64,000 nt of DNA from Kribbella solani (lineage in GTDB: Bacteria; Actinomycetota; Actinomycetes; Propionibacteriales; Kribbellaceae), in contig NZ_JACHNF010000001.1 in assembly GCF_014205295.1 (NCBI RefSeq), positions 1,860,001-1,924,000 on the forward strand, read 5' to 3'. Of the stretch, positions 9,671-19,587 are shown piece by piece (position 1 is the stretch's first letter; every line of letters starts with the position of its first letter). The notes under the pieces are model-generated. The model was not told the origin of the DNA. It saw only the letters and a list, made by a program, of their open reading frames with translations, and did not search any database. The position numbers and the translations under genes are program-made.

Positions 9671-11923
9671 GTGAACACCCTCACCACGGTCCTGGGATAC
9701 CCGCGCATCGGCCCCAGGCGCGAACTGAAGCACGCCCTGGAGACGTACTGGCGCACCGGCGACCAGGATGCCCTTGAGGCGACCGGCCGCCGGCTCCGGG
9801 AGGAGACCTGGCAGCAACTGCAAGGGCTCGACTCGGTCCCCGGCAACACGTTCTCGTACTACGACCAGATGCTGGACCACGTTCAGCTCTTCGGTCTCAC
9901 ACCGGCCCGCTTCCGGCAGCTCGGCCTGTCGCCACTCGACACGTACTTCGCGATGGCCCGCGGCCGGGACGATGTCGCGCCGCTGGAGCTGACCAAGTGG
10001 TTCGACACGAACTACCACTACCTGGTGCCCGAACTCGACGGGACCACGACGTTCGGCCTGGAGCCGGAGAAGTTGCTGGGTGAGCTCGCGGAGGCGCGCG
10101 CGCTCGGCGTCGAGCTGCGCCCCGTACTGATCGGTCCGCTCACCTTCTTGTTGTTGTCGAAGGCAACCACGCCGGATCTGAACGTACTGACCTTGCTGGA
10201 GCCGCTGCTGGACCAGTACGTCGAGCTGCTCGCCGTACTCGATCAAGCCGGTGCCAGCTGGGTGCAGCTCGACGAGCCCGCGCTGGCCCAGGACCGTACG
10301 CCGGCCGAACTCGACGCCCTGCTTCGCGCCTATGACCGGCTCACGGCCGCGCCCGACCGCCCGAATCTCCTGGTCGCTACCTACTTCGGCGACCCCGGCG
10401 GCGCACTGCCCGTGCTCGCTGCCACCGCCATCGAGGCACTCGCCGTCGACCTGGTGTCCGCGCCGGGCCTGGTCCGGCGGATCGCCGAGCTCCCGTCGCT
10501 ACGCCGCAAGACCGTGTACGCCGGGGTGGTCGACGGCCGCAATGTCTGGCGTACCCGGCTCGGCGACGCGGTCTCGACCTGTACGGACCTGCGGGCCGTG
10601 GTCGGCCGGCTCGGCATCTCCACCTCCTGCTCGCTGCTGCACGTCCCGTACGACCTGGAGGTGGAGGACGAGCTCGACCCAGCTGTCGGGGACCGACTGG
10701 CATTCGCGCGGCAGAAGGTGGACGAGGTCGTCCTGCTCGGCCGCGCGATCAACGAGGACTACGGCGTGCTCGTCGATCTGGAGCGGGTCAAGCGGCGGCT
10801 CCCCAACGAGTCCGATCTCCTCCGGGATCAGGCAGTACGCGAGCGGGTGGCCGGCGTACGCCCAGAGGACCGGCAGCGGGTGCCGTACGAGGAGCGTCGT
10901 ACGGCGCAGCAGGCACTAGGACTGCCCGCACTGGCGACCACGACGATCGGATCGTTTCCGCAGACCGCCGACGTCCGCAGGATTCGTACCGACCTGCGGG
11001 CCGGGCGGATCACCCGGCCCGAGCACGACGAGCGGTTGCGTACGGAGATCCGGCGCGCGATCGAGCTTCAAGAGGAGCTCGGGCTGGACGTCCTGGTCCA
11101 TGGTGAGCCCGAACGCAACGACATGGTCCAGTACTTCGCCGAGCGGCTGGACGGCTTCGCGACGACCAGGCTCGGCTGGGTGCAGTCGTACGGCAGCCGC
11201 TGTGTCCGGCCGCCGATCCTGCACGGCGACGTCTCCCGGCCGGGTCCGATCACCGTCGGCTGGACGTCGTACGCCCAATCGCTCACCGATCGTCCGGTCA
11301 AGGGCATGCTGACCGGGCCGGTGACGATCCTCGCCTGGTCCTTCGTCCGCGACGACCAGCCGTTGGCGACCACGGCCGACCAGGTCGCGCTGGCGCTCCG
11401 GGACGAGGTCGCCGATCTGGTCACGGCCGGGAGCCGCGTCGTCCAGGTCGACGAGCCGGCTCTGCGCGAACTGCTCCCGCTCCGGGAAGCGGATCGCAAG
11501 GCGTACCTCGACTGGTCGGTTGGGGCGTTCCGGCTCGCGACCGGCGGGGCTCCGGCGGCGGTCCAGGTCCATACCCATCTCTGCTACTCCGAGTTCGGTG
11601 CCGTCATCACCGGTATCGACGGCCTGGACGCCGACGTGACCACGATCGAGGCGGCCCGGTCCCGGATGGAGGTGCTCGGCGACCTCGGCTCGATCGGTTT
11701 CCGCCGTGGCGTCGGACCGGGCGTGTACGACATCCACTCGCCGCGCGTGCCGAGTACGGACGAGGTCCGCGCGCTGATCCGCGCGGCGCTCGCGGTGGTC
11801 CCGGCCGACCGGCTGTGGATCAATCCGGACTGTGGCCTGAAGACCCGCGACTGGCCCGAGGTCCGGGACTCGCTGCGAAACCTGGTCAGCGCCACCCGGG
11901 AGGTGCGCGCCACACTCGGCTGA
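9671..11923 (+). CDS. metE: Cobalamin-independent methionine synthase
   Basis: A 750-aa MetE that moves the methyl group of methyltetrahydrofolate-polyglutamate to homocysteine. The N-terminus [20 protein letters not shown] is family-typical, and [14 protein letters not shown] opens the C-terminal catalytic half. Zinc ligands are visible in [11 protein letters not shown] (His-x-Cys) and [10 protein letters not shown] (Cys). GTG 9671 follows GAGGAGAGAGAC and gives the standard length; the longer frame from 9551 runs through the leader hairpin and is rejected. A cobalamin riboswitch controls it. Confidence 0.97.
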   Translation: MNTLTTVLGYPRIGPRRELKHALETYWRTGDQDALEATGRRLREETWQQLQGLDSVPGNTFSYYDQMLDHVQLFGLTPARFRQLGLSPLDTYFAMARGRDDVAPLELTKWFDTNYHYLVPELDGTTTFGLEPEKLLGELAEARALGVELRPVLIGPLTFLLLSKATTPDLNVLTLLEPLLDQYVELLAVLDQAGASWVQLDEPALAQDRTPAELDALLRAYDRLTAAPDRPNLLVATYFGDPGGALPVLAATAIEALAVDLVSAPGLVRRIAELPSLRRKTVYAGVVDGRNVWRTRLGDAVSTCTDLRAVVGRLGISTSCSLLHVPYDLEVEDELDPAVGDRLAFARQKVDEVVLLGRAINEDYGVLVDLERVKRRLPNESDLLRDQAVRERVAGVRPEDRQRVPYEERRTAQQALGLPALATTTIGSFPQTADVRRIRTDLRAGRITRPEHDERLRTEIRRAIELQEELGLDVLVHGEPERNDMVQYFAERLDGFATTRLGWVQSYGSRCVRPPILHGDVSRPGPITVGWTSYAQSLTDRPVKGMLTGPVTILAWSFVRDDQPLATTADQVALALRDEVADLVTAGSRVVQVDEPALRELLPLREADRKAYLDWSVGAFRLATGGAPAAVQVHTHLCYSEFGAVITGIDGLDADVTTIEAARSRMEVLGDLGSIGFRRGVGPGVYDIHSPRVPSTDEVRALIRAALAVVPADRLWINPDCGLKTRDWPEVRDSLRNLVSATREVRATLG

Positions 11924-11953
11924 TCTGTCGGTGCCGCCGTCTAGCCTGCGGAC

Positions 11954-12682
11954 ATGAATCGGATGGATCGGTTGTACGCCCTCGTGGAGGAGCTTCGCGC
12001 GGCGGGGTCGCGGGGGCGTACGGCGCGGCAGCTGGCCGAGCGGTTCGAGGTGAGCGTGCGGACGATCGAGCGGGATCTCAGCGCGCTCGGGCAGGCCGGG
12101 GTGCCGCTGGCAACCAAACCGGGGCGTACGGGTGGGTACTCGGTGGATCGCGCGATGACCTTGCCGCCACTCAACTTCACGCCGCGGGAGGCGATGGCGG
12201 TCGCGGTCGCGCTGAGCGGGAGTGAGCATGCGCTGTTCGCGAAGGACGCCCGGAGCGCGCTGCTGAAGATCGTGGCGGCGATGCCCGCGAAGGATCTCGA
12301 CGAGGCACGGGCGGCCGCGGCCAAGGTACGGCTGCTGGTCCGGCCCGCGCCCGATCCGGACGGTGAGATCGCCGAGCAGATCTGGCGGGCGATCAGCGAC
12401 AACGCGGTGCTGCGGATCGTGTACACCGACACGAACGGGGCCGAGACCGAGCGGGACGTCGAGCCGCAGCATGTGGTGGTCGCGCAGAACGGCTCGTACC
12501 TGACCGGCTGGTGTCACCTGCGCCAGGAGGACCGGATCTTCCGGATGGACCGGATCGTCCGCGCGGAGCGTACGCCGGTGCCGCGCCGCCGGGCGACCGA
12601 GGAGCTGAAGGTGGTCTGCCGGGACCCGGACCTGCCGATCGAGGCGCTGCGGCCGGAGGAACTTTTCCCAACACCGACATAG
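11954..12682 (+). CDS. YafY-type HTH/WYL transcriptional regulator
   Basis: A 242-aa regulator. Residues 1-65 form a winged helix-turn-helix (TARQLAERFEVSVRTIERDL) and the remainder is a WYL-type sensor domain (AVLRIVYTDTNGAETERDVE, with GSYLTGWCHLRQEDRIFRMD). It is followed on the same strand by a VOC-family gene 65 bp downstream, a common actinobacterial pairing, so it may regulate that gene. The ligand is unknown. Confidence 0.9.
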   Translation: MNRMDRLYALVEELRAAGSRGRTARQLAERFEVSVRTIERDLSALGQAGVPLATKPGRTGGYSVDRAMTLPPLNFTPREAMAVAVALSGSEHALFAKDARSALLKIVAAMPAKDLDEARAAAAKVRLLVRPAPDPDGEIAEQIWRAISDNAVLRIVYTDTNGAETERDVEPQHVVVAQNGSYLTGWCHLRQEDRIFRMDRIVRAERTPVPRRRATEELKVVCRDPDLPIEALRPEELFPTPT

Positions 12683-12747
12683 GGCTGTCGCGTCCGGCTG
12701 GAACCGTGGAACTCGTTCGACGATCGATTCGATGAAAGCGAGTTCCC

Positions 12748-13116
12748 ATGACTCTTCCCGGACCCGGCACGCTGGCCTGGTTCGAGGTCGCGACCGATGA
12801 CCCCGACACCGCCCAGAAGTTCTACGGCAACCTGTTCGACTGGACCTTCGTCCCCGAGGCAGACGGCTTCGACTACCGCAACATCAAGGCAGCGGACGCG
12901 GAGCGGCCGATGGGTGGCATCCTCGGCACCAGTGGCAAGCAGCCGAACCACGCGGTGTTCTACATCGTGGTCGCCGACATCGAGGCGACCTGCGCGGAGG
13001 CGGTCCGGCTCGGCGGCTCGGTGATCAGCAAGGAGCTGGACGGCGTACCGGCGCTGGCGCATCTGCGTGACCCGGCCGGCAACCACTTCGGTATCTTCAC
13101 CCAGCCCGGCGACTGA
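12748..13116 (+). CDS. VOC-family (glyoxalase-like) protein
   Basis: A 122-aa single-domain protein of the vicinal-oxygen-chelate fold. The opening LAWFEVATDDPDTAQKFYGN and the end LRDPAGNHFGIFTQPG are characteristic. Members range from glyoxalases to antibiotic-binding proteins, and the metal-ligand pattern does not decide between them. ATG 12748 has a GAAAGCGAG sequence upstream. It sits between a WYL regulator and a hairpin terminator. Confidence 0.88.
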   Translation: MTLPGPGTLAWFEVATDDPDTAQKFYGNLFDWTFVPEADGFDYRNIKAADAERPMGGILGTSGKQPNHAVFYIVVADIEATCAEAVRLGGSVISKELDGVPALAHLRDPAGNHFGIFTQPGD

Positions 13117-13124
13117 ACCCGGTG

Positions 13125-13156
13125 CTCGCCGGCCGCGTGGAAACGCGGCCGGCGAG
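13125..13156 (+). terminator. Intrinsic-type terminator after the VOC gene
   Basis: A perfect 13-bp stem (13125-13137 with 13144-13156) and a 6-nt loop begin 8 nt after the VOC stop codon and are followed by TTTCC. A second overlapping repeat, GTGGAAA 13137-13143 with TTTCCAC 13157-13163, could form a competing hairpin. It separates the regulator/VOC unit from pta. Confidence 0.75.
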
Positions 13157-13227
13157 TTTCCACGCCCGTCAGGTGACCATTCACGGTCATTCCCCAACTC
13201 GTCCGGATCTCCGTATCGTCAGCGGTC

Positions 13228-15312
13228 ATGGAACGCAGCGTCTACATCGCGTCGCTGGAAGGCACGACCGGGAAGTCAGCCGTCGCCCTCGGCGTCCTGC
13301 ACCAGCTCGCCCGGCACGCCGGGCGGGTCGCGGTCTTCCGGCCGATCGTGCAGGTCGGCGCCACCTGGCTCGGCGGCCGCGATCACCTGCTCGAGCTGCT
13401 GCTCGCGCAGGACGCGGTCGATCAGGAGTACGCGGACTGCATCGGCGCCAGCTACGCCCAGGTGCACGCCGACCCGGACGCCGCGCTGGAGCTGATCGTG
13501 CAGCGGTACCGCGCGGTCGCTGCCCAGGCTGATGCCGTTCTGGTCGTCGGCAGCGACTATTCCGACGTCTGCGCGCCGACCGAGTTCTCGTACAACGCCA
13601 AGATCGCGGCCAATCTCGGCGCCCCGATGCTGCTGGTGGTGAACGGGCACGAGCGGCGGCCGCACGAGCTGCGCGCGCTCGCCGACGTGACCGTCGCCGA
13701 GCTGACCGCGAACCATGCCACGCTGCTCGGGCTGATCGCGATCCGGGTCGCCCTCGACCAGGGCGAGCGAGTGATCGCGGCCCTGGACGGTCTCGGCGTA
13801 CCGGCCTTCGCGCTCCCGGAAGAGCCGGTACTCAGCCAGCCGGTGGTCCGCGACCTGGTGGCACCGATCGGCGGCCGGCTGCTGAGCGGCGATCCACAGC
13901 TGCTGACCGAGGAGGTCACCGGCCTGCTGGTCGCGGCGATGACGATGCCGCGCGTACTCGACCATGTCTTCGACGGCGCGGCGGTGGTGATCGCAGGCGA
14001 CCGGTCGGAGGTTATCCTCGGAGTGCTGATGGCCAACGCGTCCGGGACCTGCCCGCCGATTTCCGCCGTCGTAGTGAACGGCGACGTCGAGCTGCCCGCG
14101 CAGATCCGTGAGCTGATCGACTGCCTCGGTTTCACCCTGCCGATCATCGAGACCCGCCTCGACACGCAGACCACCTCGACCCGATTGACCGCGGTACGCG
14201 GGCGGCTGACGAAGGATGCGCCGCGCAAGATCGACACCGCGCTCGCCTTGTTCGAGAAGTACGTCGACGGGCAGGCGCTTGTCGATCAACTCGCGCGGGC
14301 GCGAAGCACTGCGCTGACACCGTTGATGTTCGAGCATCGGCTGGTCGACCGGGCGGTGGCGGACCGGAAGCACATCGTCCTGCCGGAGGGCGATGACGAA
14401 CGCATTCTGCGTGCGGCCGACGTACTGCTCCGGCGTGGGGTCGCGGACCTGACCTTGCTGGGCGATCGTGATGCGATCAGCCGGCGGGCGGAGTCCCTCG
14501 GCGTGGACGTGTCGGCAGCGCACGTCGTACACCCCGAGCACAGCGAGCTGATTGAGCAGTTCGCCGCCGAGTACCACCGGCTGCGGCAGCATCGGGGCGT
14601 CGAGCTCGAGCAGGCACGTGAACAGGTCCGCGACGGGTCGTACTTCGGCACCATGATGGTCCAGCTCGGCCTCGCGGACGGCATGGTGTCAGGCGCCGTC
14701 CACACCACCGCGCACACCGTCCGGCCGGCGCTCGAAGTGGTGAAAACCGTCCCCGACGTGTCGATCGTGTCCTCGGTGTTCTTCATGTGCCTGCAGAACC
14801 AGGTCCTCGTGTACGGCGACTGCGCCGTGAATCCGGACCCGACGGCCGAGCAGCTCGCCGACATCGCCATCTCGTCCGCGGCCACCGCGGTCGCGTTCGG
14901 CCTCGAACCACGGGTCGCGATGCTCTCGTACTCGACCGGTTCTTCCGGTACCGGGACCGATGTGGAAAAGGTGTCCAAGGCAACCAGCATCGTCCGGGAG
15001 CGGGCGCCACGGCTGCCGGTCGAAGGACCGATCCAGTACGACGCCGCGATCGACGCCGCCGTCGCGCGGACCAAACTGCCGGACTCCCCCGTCGCCGGCC
15101 GGGCGACCGTGTTCGTCTTCCCGGACCTGAACACCGGCAACAACACGTACAAAGCGGTCCAGCGCTCGGCGAACGCGGTCGCTGTCGGCCCGGTGCTGCA
15201 GGGACTGCGCAAGCCCGTCAACGACCTGTCTCGCGGCTCGACCGTCCGGGACATCGTCAACACGGTCGCGATCACCGCGATCCAGGCCCAGCAAAACGGA
15301 AGGCTCGGATGA
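13228..15312 (+). CDS. pta: Phosphate acetyltransferase
   Basis: A 694-aa long-form Pta that interconverts acetyl-CoA and acetyl-phosphate. The N-terminal part (1-210) is a P-loop-like domain beginning VYIASLEGTTGKSAVALGVL, the middle contains a DRTGG-type domain (about 215-330), and the C-terminal catalytic PTA domain starts near 370 (HIVLPEGDDERILRAADVLL) with VFPDLNTGNNTYKAVQRSAN near the end. It overlaps ackA by 4 bp (ATGA), so the two are one translationally coupled unit. Confidence 0.97.
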   Translation: MERSVYIASLEGTTGKSAVALGVLHQLARHAGRVAVFRPIVQVGATWLGGRDHLLELLLAQDAVDQEYADCIGASYAQVHADPDAALELIVQRYRAVAAQADAVLVVGSDYSDVCAPTEFSYNAKIAANLGAPMLLVVNGHERRPHELRALADVTVAELTANHATLLGLIAIRVALDQGERVIAALDGLGVPAFALPEEPVLSQPVVRDLVAPIGGRLLSGDPQLLTEEVTGLLVAAMTMPRVLDHVFDGAAVVIAGDRSEVILGVLMANASGTCPPISAVVVNGDVELPAQIRELIDCLGFTLPIIETRLDTQTTSTRLTAVRGRLTKDAPRKIDTALALFEKYVDGQALVDQLARARSTALTPLMFEHRLVDRAVADRKHIVLPEGDDERILRAADVLLRRGVADLTLLGDRDAISRRAESLGVDVSAAHVVHPEHSELIEQFAAEYHRLRQHRGVELEQAREQVRDGSYFGTMMVQLGLADGMVSGAVHTTAHTVRPALEVVKTVPDVSIVSSVFFMCLQNQVLVYGDCAVNPDPTAEQLADIAISSAATAVAFGLEPRVAMLSYSTGSSGTGTDVEKVSKATSIVRERAPRLPVEGPIQYDAAIDAAVARTKLPDSPVAGRATVFVFPDLNTGNNTYKAVQRSANAVAVGPVLQGLRKPVNDLSRGSTVRDIVNTVAITAIQAQQNGRLG

Positions 15313-16496
15313 CCGAACATGTGCTGGTGATCAACGCGGGCTCGTCATCGCTGAAGTACAGCCTGGTCGACTCCGATTCCGGCGACGCGGCGGCGACCGG
15401 GCTGGTCGAGCGGATCGGCGAGCAGAGCAGTCACCACGTACACCATGGGCCGAAGGGGGATTTCGAAGACGACAGCCCGGTCGCCAGTCACGAGAAGGCG
15501 CTGGAAGCGGCGGTGCGCGCGTTCGAGACGTACGGGCCCGCGCTCGGCGACGTGGACATCGTGGCGGTCGGGCATCGGGTCGTCCACGGCGGATCGCAGT
15601 TCGCGGCGCCGGCGCCGGTCGACGACGCGCTGATCGCGGCGGTGACGGAGCTGGTTCCGCTCGCCCCGCTGCACAATCCGGCGAACCTCGAAGGGATCAA
15701 GGTCGCGCGCCGGCTGCTGCCGGATCTTCCCCACGTGGCGGTGTTCGACACCGCGTTCCACCAGACCTTGCCGCCGTACGCCTACCGGTACGCCGTCCCG
15801 TTCGACTGGCTGAAGGAATACGGCATCCGCCGGTACGGGTTTCACGGTACGTCGCACGCGTTCGTGTCGGAACGTGCCGCGCAACTGCTCGGGCGCGGCG
15901 CCGACCAGCTCAACCTGATCGTGCTGCACCTCGGCAACGGCTGCTCGGCGGCCGCGATCCGCCGGGGCAACTCGGTCGACACCTCGATGGGGCTGACGCC
16001 GCTGGAGGGACTGGTGATGGGGACGCGGTCGGGCGATCTCGATCCGGCCGTCCACGGTCACCTCGCGCGGGTCGCCGGCCAGTCCGCGGCGGAGACGGAC
16101 CGCATCCTCAACTCGGAGTCCGGGCTCAAGGGGCTGACCGGCGAGAACGACTTCCGCGAGCTGACCCGGCGGCGCGCCGCGGGTGACGATCGGGCCCGGC
16201 TCGCGTTCGACCTGTACTGCTACCGGATCAAGAAGTACGTCGGCGCGTACTACGCGGTGCTCGGCACGGTCGACGCGATCGTCTTCACCGCCGGTGTCGG
16301 ACAGCACTCTGCCGAAGCCCGGGCCGCCGCCCTGTCGGACCTGGACGGCCTCGGCATCCAGGTCGACCCGGTCCGCAACACCGCCACCACCGAGGGCGTG
16401 ATCTCCACGGACGGCAGCCGGGTCAAGGTACTCGTCGTGCCCACCAACGAAGAGTGGCAGATCGCCCGCGAGGCGTTGGCGGTCGTACGCGGCTAG
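15309..16496 (+). CDS. ackA: Acetate kinase
   Basis: A 395-aa acetate kinase that makes ATP and acetate from acetyl-phosphate. The N-terminal motif VLVINAGSSSLKYSLVDSD, the VGHRVVHGG motif, RRYGFHGTSHAFVS and LHLGNGCSAAAIRRGNSVDT are all present. The start ATG 15309 overlaps the pta stop. With phosphoketolase encoded at the left edge, acetyl-phosphate can come from pyruvate through Pta or directly from sugar phosphates. Confidence 0.97.
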   Translation: MTEHVLVINAGSSSLKYSLVDSDSGDAAATGLVERIGEQSSHHVHHGPKGDFEDDSPVASHEKALEAAVRAFETYGPALGDVDIVAVGHRVVHGGSQFAAPAPVDDALIAAVTELVPLAPLHNPANLEGIKVARRLLPDLPHVAVFDTAFHQTLPPYAYRYAVPFDWLKEYGIRRYGFHGTSHAFVSERAAQLLGRGADQLNLIVLHLGNGCSAAAIRRGNSVDTSMGLTPLEGLVMGTRSGDLDPAVHGHLARVAGQSAAETDRILNSESGLKGLTGENDFRELTRRRAAGDDRARLAFDLYCYRIKKYVGAYYAVLGTVDAIVFTAGVGQHSAEARAAALSDLDGLGIQVDPVRNTATTEGVISTDGSRVKVLVVPTNEEWQIAREALAVVRG

Positions 16497-16586
16497 CCGT
16501 GCGGGCCGGATCCGGCGTGGCTGTTCATTTGCGGCCATCGGAGAGACGCTGGAGATCCGGTCACCCAGAGCACAGGAGGTCGTCCC

Positions 16587-17462
16587 ATGTCGTCACAACC
16601 CGCTCCCATCGTGATCGGGTACGACGGATCGCCGGGCAGCCGCGCGGCGCTGAACTGGGCCGCGGCGGTCGCGGAGCGTACGGAGGCGCCGGTGCGGATC
16701 ACCGGCGCGTTCGAAATCATGATCGACACCCAGCCCACCCCCGGGTACGTAGTTCCGCTCGAAGCGGCCCGCGCGGCCGCCGAGGAAGCGCTGCTCGCGG
16801 CCGCGACCGAGCTCCGGGGCGAGCGGCCGGCCTTGCGGGTCGAGAGCACGCTGGTCGACGGCGGTGCGCCGACGGTGCTGATCGAGGCATCCCGGGACGC
16901 CCGGCTGGTGGTCCTTGGCTCGCGCGGTCTCGGCGGATGGAGCGGTCTGGTACTCGGCTCGGTCGCACTCCAGGTGACCGCGCACGCGGAGTCGCCGGTG
17001 GTGGTGATCCCGCACGGCGTGACCCCGGAGGTACACGACGAGCTGACGGTCGTGGTCGGCGTGGACGGCTCGAAACCGGCGGAGAAGGCGATCGGCTTCG
17101 CGTTCGAACAGGCCGCGGCGATGCAGGCCAAGGTGGTTGCCCTGCACGCCTGGGCGAATCCCTTCCTCACCTACGCGAGCGGCGCGGCGATGCTGCAGTT
17201 CGACCAGGAGGAAGTGCTGGAGGACTCCCGGCTGCTCGTCTCCGAGTCGGTGGCCGGCGCGGCGGCGGAGTACCCGGATGTGCAATGGACGATCGAGCTC
17301 GCCGGTGGCTCCGCGGCATTGGCACTGACCGAGCGGTCCGGGACGGCTGACCTGCTCGTCGTCGGCTCCCGTGGACGCGGCGGCTTCACCGGCCTGCTCC
17401 TCGGCTCCGTCAGCCAGAGCGCCCTGCACAGGACCCGGTGCCCGATCGCCGTCGTCCGCTGA
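16587..17462 (+). CDS. Universal stress protein, tandem UspA domains
   Basis: A 291-aa cytoplasmic protein with two UspA domains. Each begins with an ATP-site strand (IVIGYDGSPGSRAALNWA near residue 6 and VVVGVDGSKPAEKAIGFA near 155) and ends with the nucleotide-binding signature, GSRGLGGWSGLVLGS and GSRGRGGFTGLLLGS. AGGAGG precedes ATG 16587. Its stop overlaps the PPK2 start (TGATG), so both are one operon; such pairs are frequent in dormancy or low-oxygen regulons of actinobacteria. Confidence 0.95.
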   Translation: MSSQPAPIVIGYDGSPGSRAALNWAAAVAERTEAPVRITGAFEIMIDTQPTPGYVVPLEAARAAAEEALLAAATELRGERPALRVESTLVDGGAPTVLIEASRDARLVVLGSRGLGGWSGLVLGSVALQVTAHAESPVVVIPHGVTPEVHDELTVVVGVDGSKPAEKAIGFAFEQAAAMQAKVVALHAWANPFLTYASGAAMLQFDQEEVLEDSRLLVSESVAGAAAEYPDVQWTIELAGGSAALALTERSGTADLLVVGSRGRGGFTGLLLGSVSQSALHRTRCPIAVVR

Positions 17463-18268
17463 TGGGCGACACGAAGCGGGTACCGAAGAAGCGGTACGAA
17501 AAGGAGCTCCTGCGCTTGCAGGCCGAGCTGGTCAAACTGCAGGAGTGGGTACGGACCGAGCAGGCGCGGGTCGTGGTGGTGTTCGAAGGACGTGACGCGG
17601 CCGGGAAGGGCAGCACGATCAAGCGCGTCGCCGAGTACCTGAATCCGCGCGTCGCCCGGATCGCGGCGCTACCGGCACCGACCGAGCGGCAGAAGACCCA
17701 GTGGTACTTCCAGCGGTACGTCGAACACCTACCCGCCGCCGGTGAGATCGTGCTGTTCGACCGCAGCTGGTACAACCGCGCCGGCGTCGAGCGGGTGATG
17801 GGGTTCTGCACGAACCAGGAGTACGCGCGGTTCCTGCACCAGTGCCCGATCTTCGAGCGGCTACTGGTCGAGGACGGCGTGCTGCTCCGCAAGTACTGGT
17901 TCTCGGTCAGCGACAGCGAGCAGGAGAACCGTTTCCGGAGCCGCCTGGAGGACCCGATGCGGCGCTGGAAGCTGTCGCCGATGGATCTGGAGTCGATCAC
18001 CCGGTGGGAGGACTACTCGCGCGCCAAGGACGAGATGTTCGTCCACACCGACATCCCGGAAGCACCCTGGTACGTGGTGGAGAGCGAGGACAAGCGCGCT
18101 GCCCGGCTGAACATGATCGCGCACCTGCTGTCGACGATCGAGTACCGCGAGGTCAAGCCACCGTCGGTCGAACTCCCGGCCCGCCCACCGTCGCAGGGGT
18201 ACGAGCGTCCGCCGCGGGAGCTGCACGCTCAGGTGCCCGACCATGCCGCTGCCTTCCGCCGCCGCTGA
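17462..18268 (+). CDS. ppk2: PPK2-family polyphosphate kinase
   Basis: A 268-aa polyphosphate kinase 2 that transfers phosphate between polyphosphate and nucleotides. Walker A is VVFEGRDAAGKGSTIKRVAE near residues 38-57, and the Walker B/lid region is LFDRSWYNRAGVERVMGF. Its length fits the single-domain group. ATG 17462 overlaps the stop of the universal stress gene by 1 bp; a frame opening at 17438 is a less likely start. The direction (ATP or GTP synthesis versus polyphosphate storage) cannot be told. Confidence 0.95.
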   Translation: MGDTKRVPKKRYEKELLRLQAELVKLQEWVRTEQARVVVVFEGRDAAGKGSTIKRVAEYLNPRVARIAALPAPTERQKTQWYFQRYVEHLPAAGEIVLFDRSWYNRAGVERVMGFCTNQEYARFLHQCPIFERLLVEDGVLLRKYWFSVSDSEQENRFRSRLEDPMRRWKLSPMDLESITRWEDYSRAKDEMFVHTDIPEAPWYVVESEDKRAARLNMIAHLLSTIEYREVKPPSVELPARPPSQGYERPPRELHAQVPDHAAAFRRR

Positions 18269-18384
18269 TCACTCTTCGGAGTTGGACGGTTTCGATTTCT
18301 CGCCGATTGGTTAAGGGTTCGTGGCGATGAGGAGCTGAGACGGCGGGGAGCAGTGGCGACGGGGCGGAACGTTCGCCGTGGTTG

Positions 18385-19587
18385 ATGCTCGTGCTGGCCA
18401 CGGTCGGCTTCGCGGTGAACTTCTGGGCCTGGGCGCTGCTCAGCCCGCTCGGGCCGCTGTTCCGCACCCAGGGCACGCTCGGTGAGCTGTCCGAGTCGGA
18501 CGTCGCGCTGCTGGTGGCCGTGCCGGTGCTGGTCGGGTCGGTCGGGCGGATTCCGGTCGGCGCGCTGACCGACCGGTACGGCGGCCGGCTGATGTTCCCG
18601 CTGGTTTCGGCGGCGACGATCGTACCGATCCTGTTCATCGGCTTCTTCGCGCTCGAGTCGTACGCGGCGCTGCTCGTCGGCGGGTTCTTCCTCGGGATCG
18701 GCGGCACCACCTTCGCGGTCGGCGTGCCGTTCGTGAACGCCTGGTTCCCGCCCGAGCGCCGCGGTCTCGCGATCGGCATCTTCGGTGCCGGCATGGGCGG
18801 TACGGCGATCAGCGCCCTGACCACCGTCAACCTCTACACCAGCGCCGGCCACCGCGTACCGTTCCTGCTCACCGCGGTCATCCTCGCGGTGTACGCGGTT
18901 GTCGCCTGGTTCGTGCTCCGGGACGCCCCGAACCGCCGGCCGGCCGCGGGCGGGTTCCTGCCGCGCCTGATCGCGAACGCGAAACTCCCGATCAGCTGGC
19001 AGGCGTGCATCCTTTACGCCGTCGCCTTCGGTGGGTACGTCGCGTTCTCCGTGTACCTGCCCTCGTACCTGAAGATTGCCTACAACCTGAGTGCGACCGA
19101 TGCCGCCAACCGGATGGCCGGGTTCGTCGTGATCGCGGTGGTGATGCGGCCGATCGGCGGCTGGCTGACGGACCGGTTCGGGCCGATCCCGGTGCTGGCG
19201 AGTTGCTTCGCGGTCGTGGTCGTCGGCGCCGCGATCGCGTCCACCACGCCGATCCTGGAGAACTTCGGCACGATCGCCTTCCTGGCGATGGCCGCCGCGC
19301 TCGGCGGCGGCAGCGGCGCGACGTTCGCGCTGGTGGCCCAGGTGACCGACCCGGCGCGGGTCGGCGGCGTGACCGGACTGGTCGGCGCCGCGGGCGGTCT
19401 GGGCGGGTTCGTGCCGCCGCTGATCATGGGGTACGTGTACGGGCGCACGCAGTCGTACGGGATCGGTCTGGTGCTGCTGTCCGTGACCGCGGCCTTGACG
19501 CTCCTGCTGACCCTGACGATCGTGAGAAGAACCGCCCAGCCGAACACCCAGGAGCCGCGCACCGCAACCAGCGAGGGAGCCGCATGA
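18385..19587 (+). CDS. narK: NarK-type nitrate/nitrite transporter (MFS)
   Basis: About 400 aa, 12 predicted membrane helices, major facilitator family. FWAWALLSPLGPLF, ALTDRYGGRLMFP and the glycine-rich GIGGTTFAVGVPFVNAWFP and GGGSGATFALVAQV segments are NarK hallmarks. The start is uncertain: the frame is closed at TGA 18328, and only TTG 18382 or ATG 18385 are usable common starts, neither with a good ribosome site, which leaves the usual short cytoplasmic N-tail missing. It overlaps narG by 4 bp. The role is nitrate uptake and/or nitrite export for the adjacent nitrate reductase. Confidence 0.9.
   Translation: MLVLATVGFAVNFWAWALLSPLGPLFRTQGTLGELSESDVALLVAVPVLVGSVGRIPVGALTDRYGGRLMFPLVSAATIVPILFIGFFALESYAALLVGGFFLGIGGTTFAVGVPFVNAWFPPERRGLAIGIFGAGMGGTAISALTTVNLYTSAGHRVPFLLTAVILAVYAVVAWFVLRDAPNRRPAAGGFLPRLIANAKLPISWQACILYAVAFGGYVAFSVYLPSYLKIAYNLSATDAANRMAGFVVIAVVMRPIGGWLTDRFGPIPVLASCFAVVVVGAAIASTTPILENFGTIAFLAMAAALGGGSGATFALVAQVTDPARVGGVTGLVGAAGGLGGFVPPLIMGYVYGRTQSYGIGLVLLSVTAALTLLLTLTIVRRTAQPNTQEPRTATSEGAA

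Noticed and set aside
10916-12517. Long minus-strand open frame opposite metE and the WYL gene.
   Set aside because: Arg/Pro/His-rich shadow of two clear genes; no motif.
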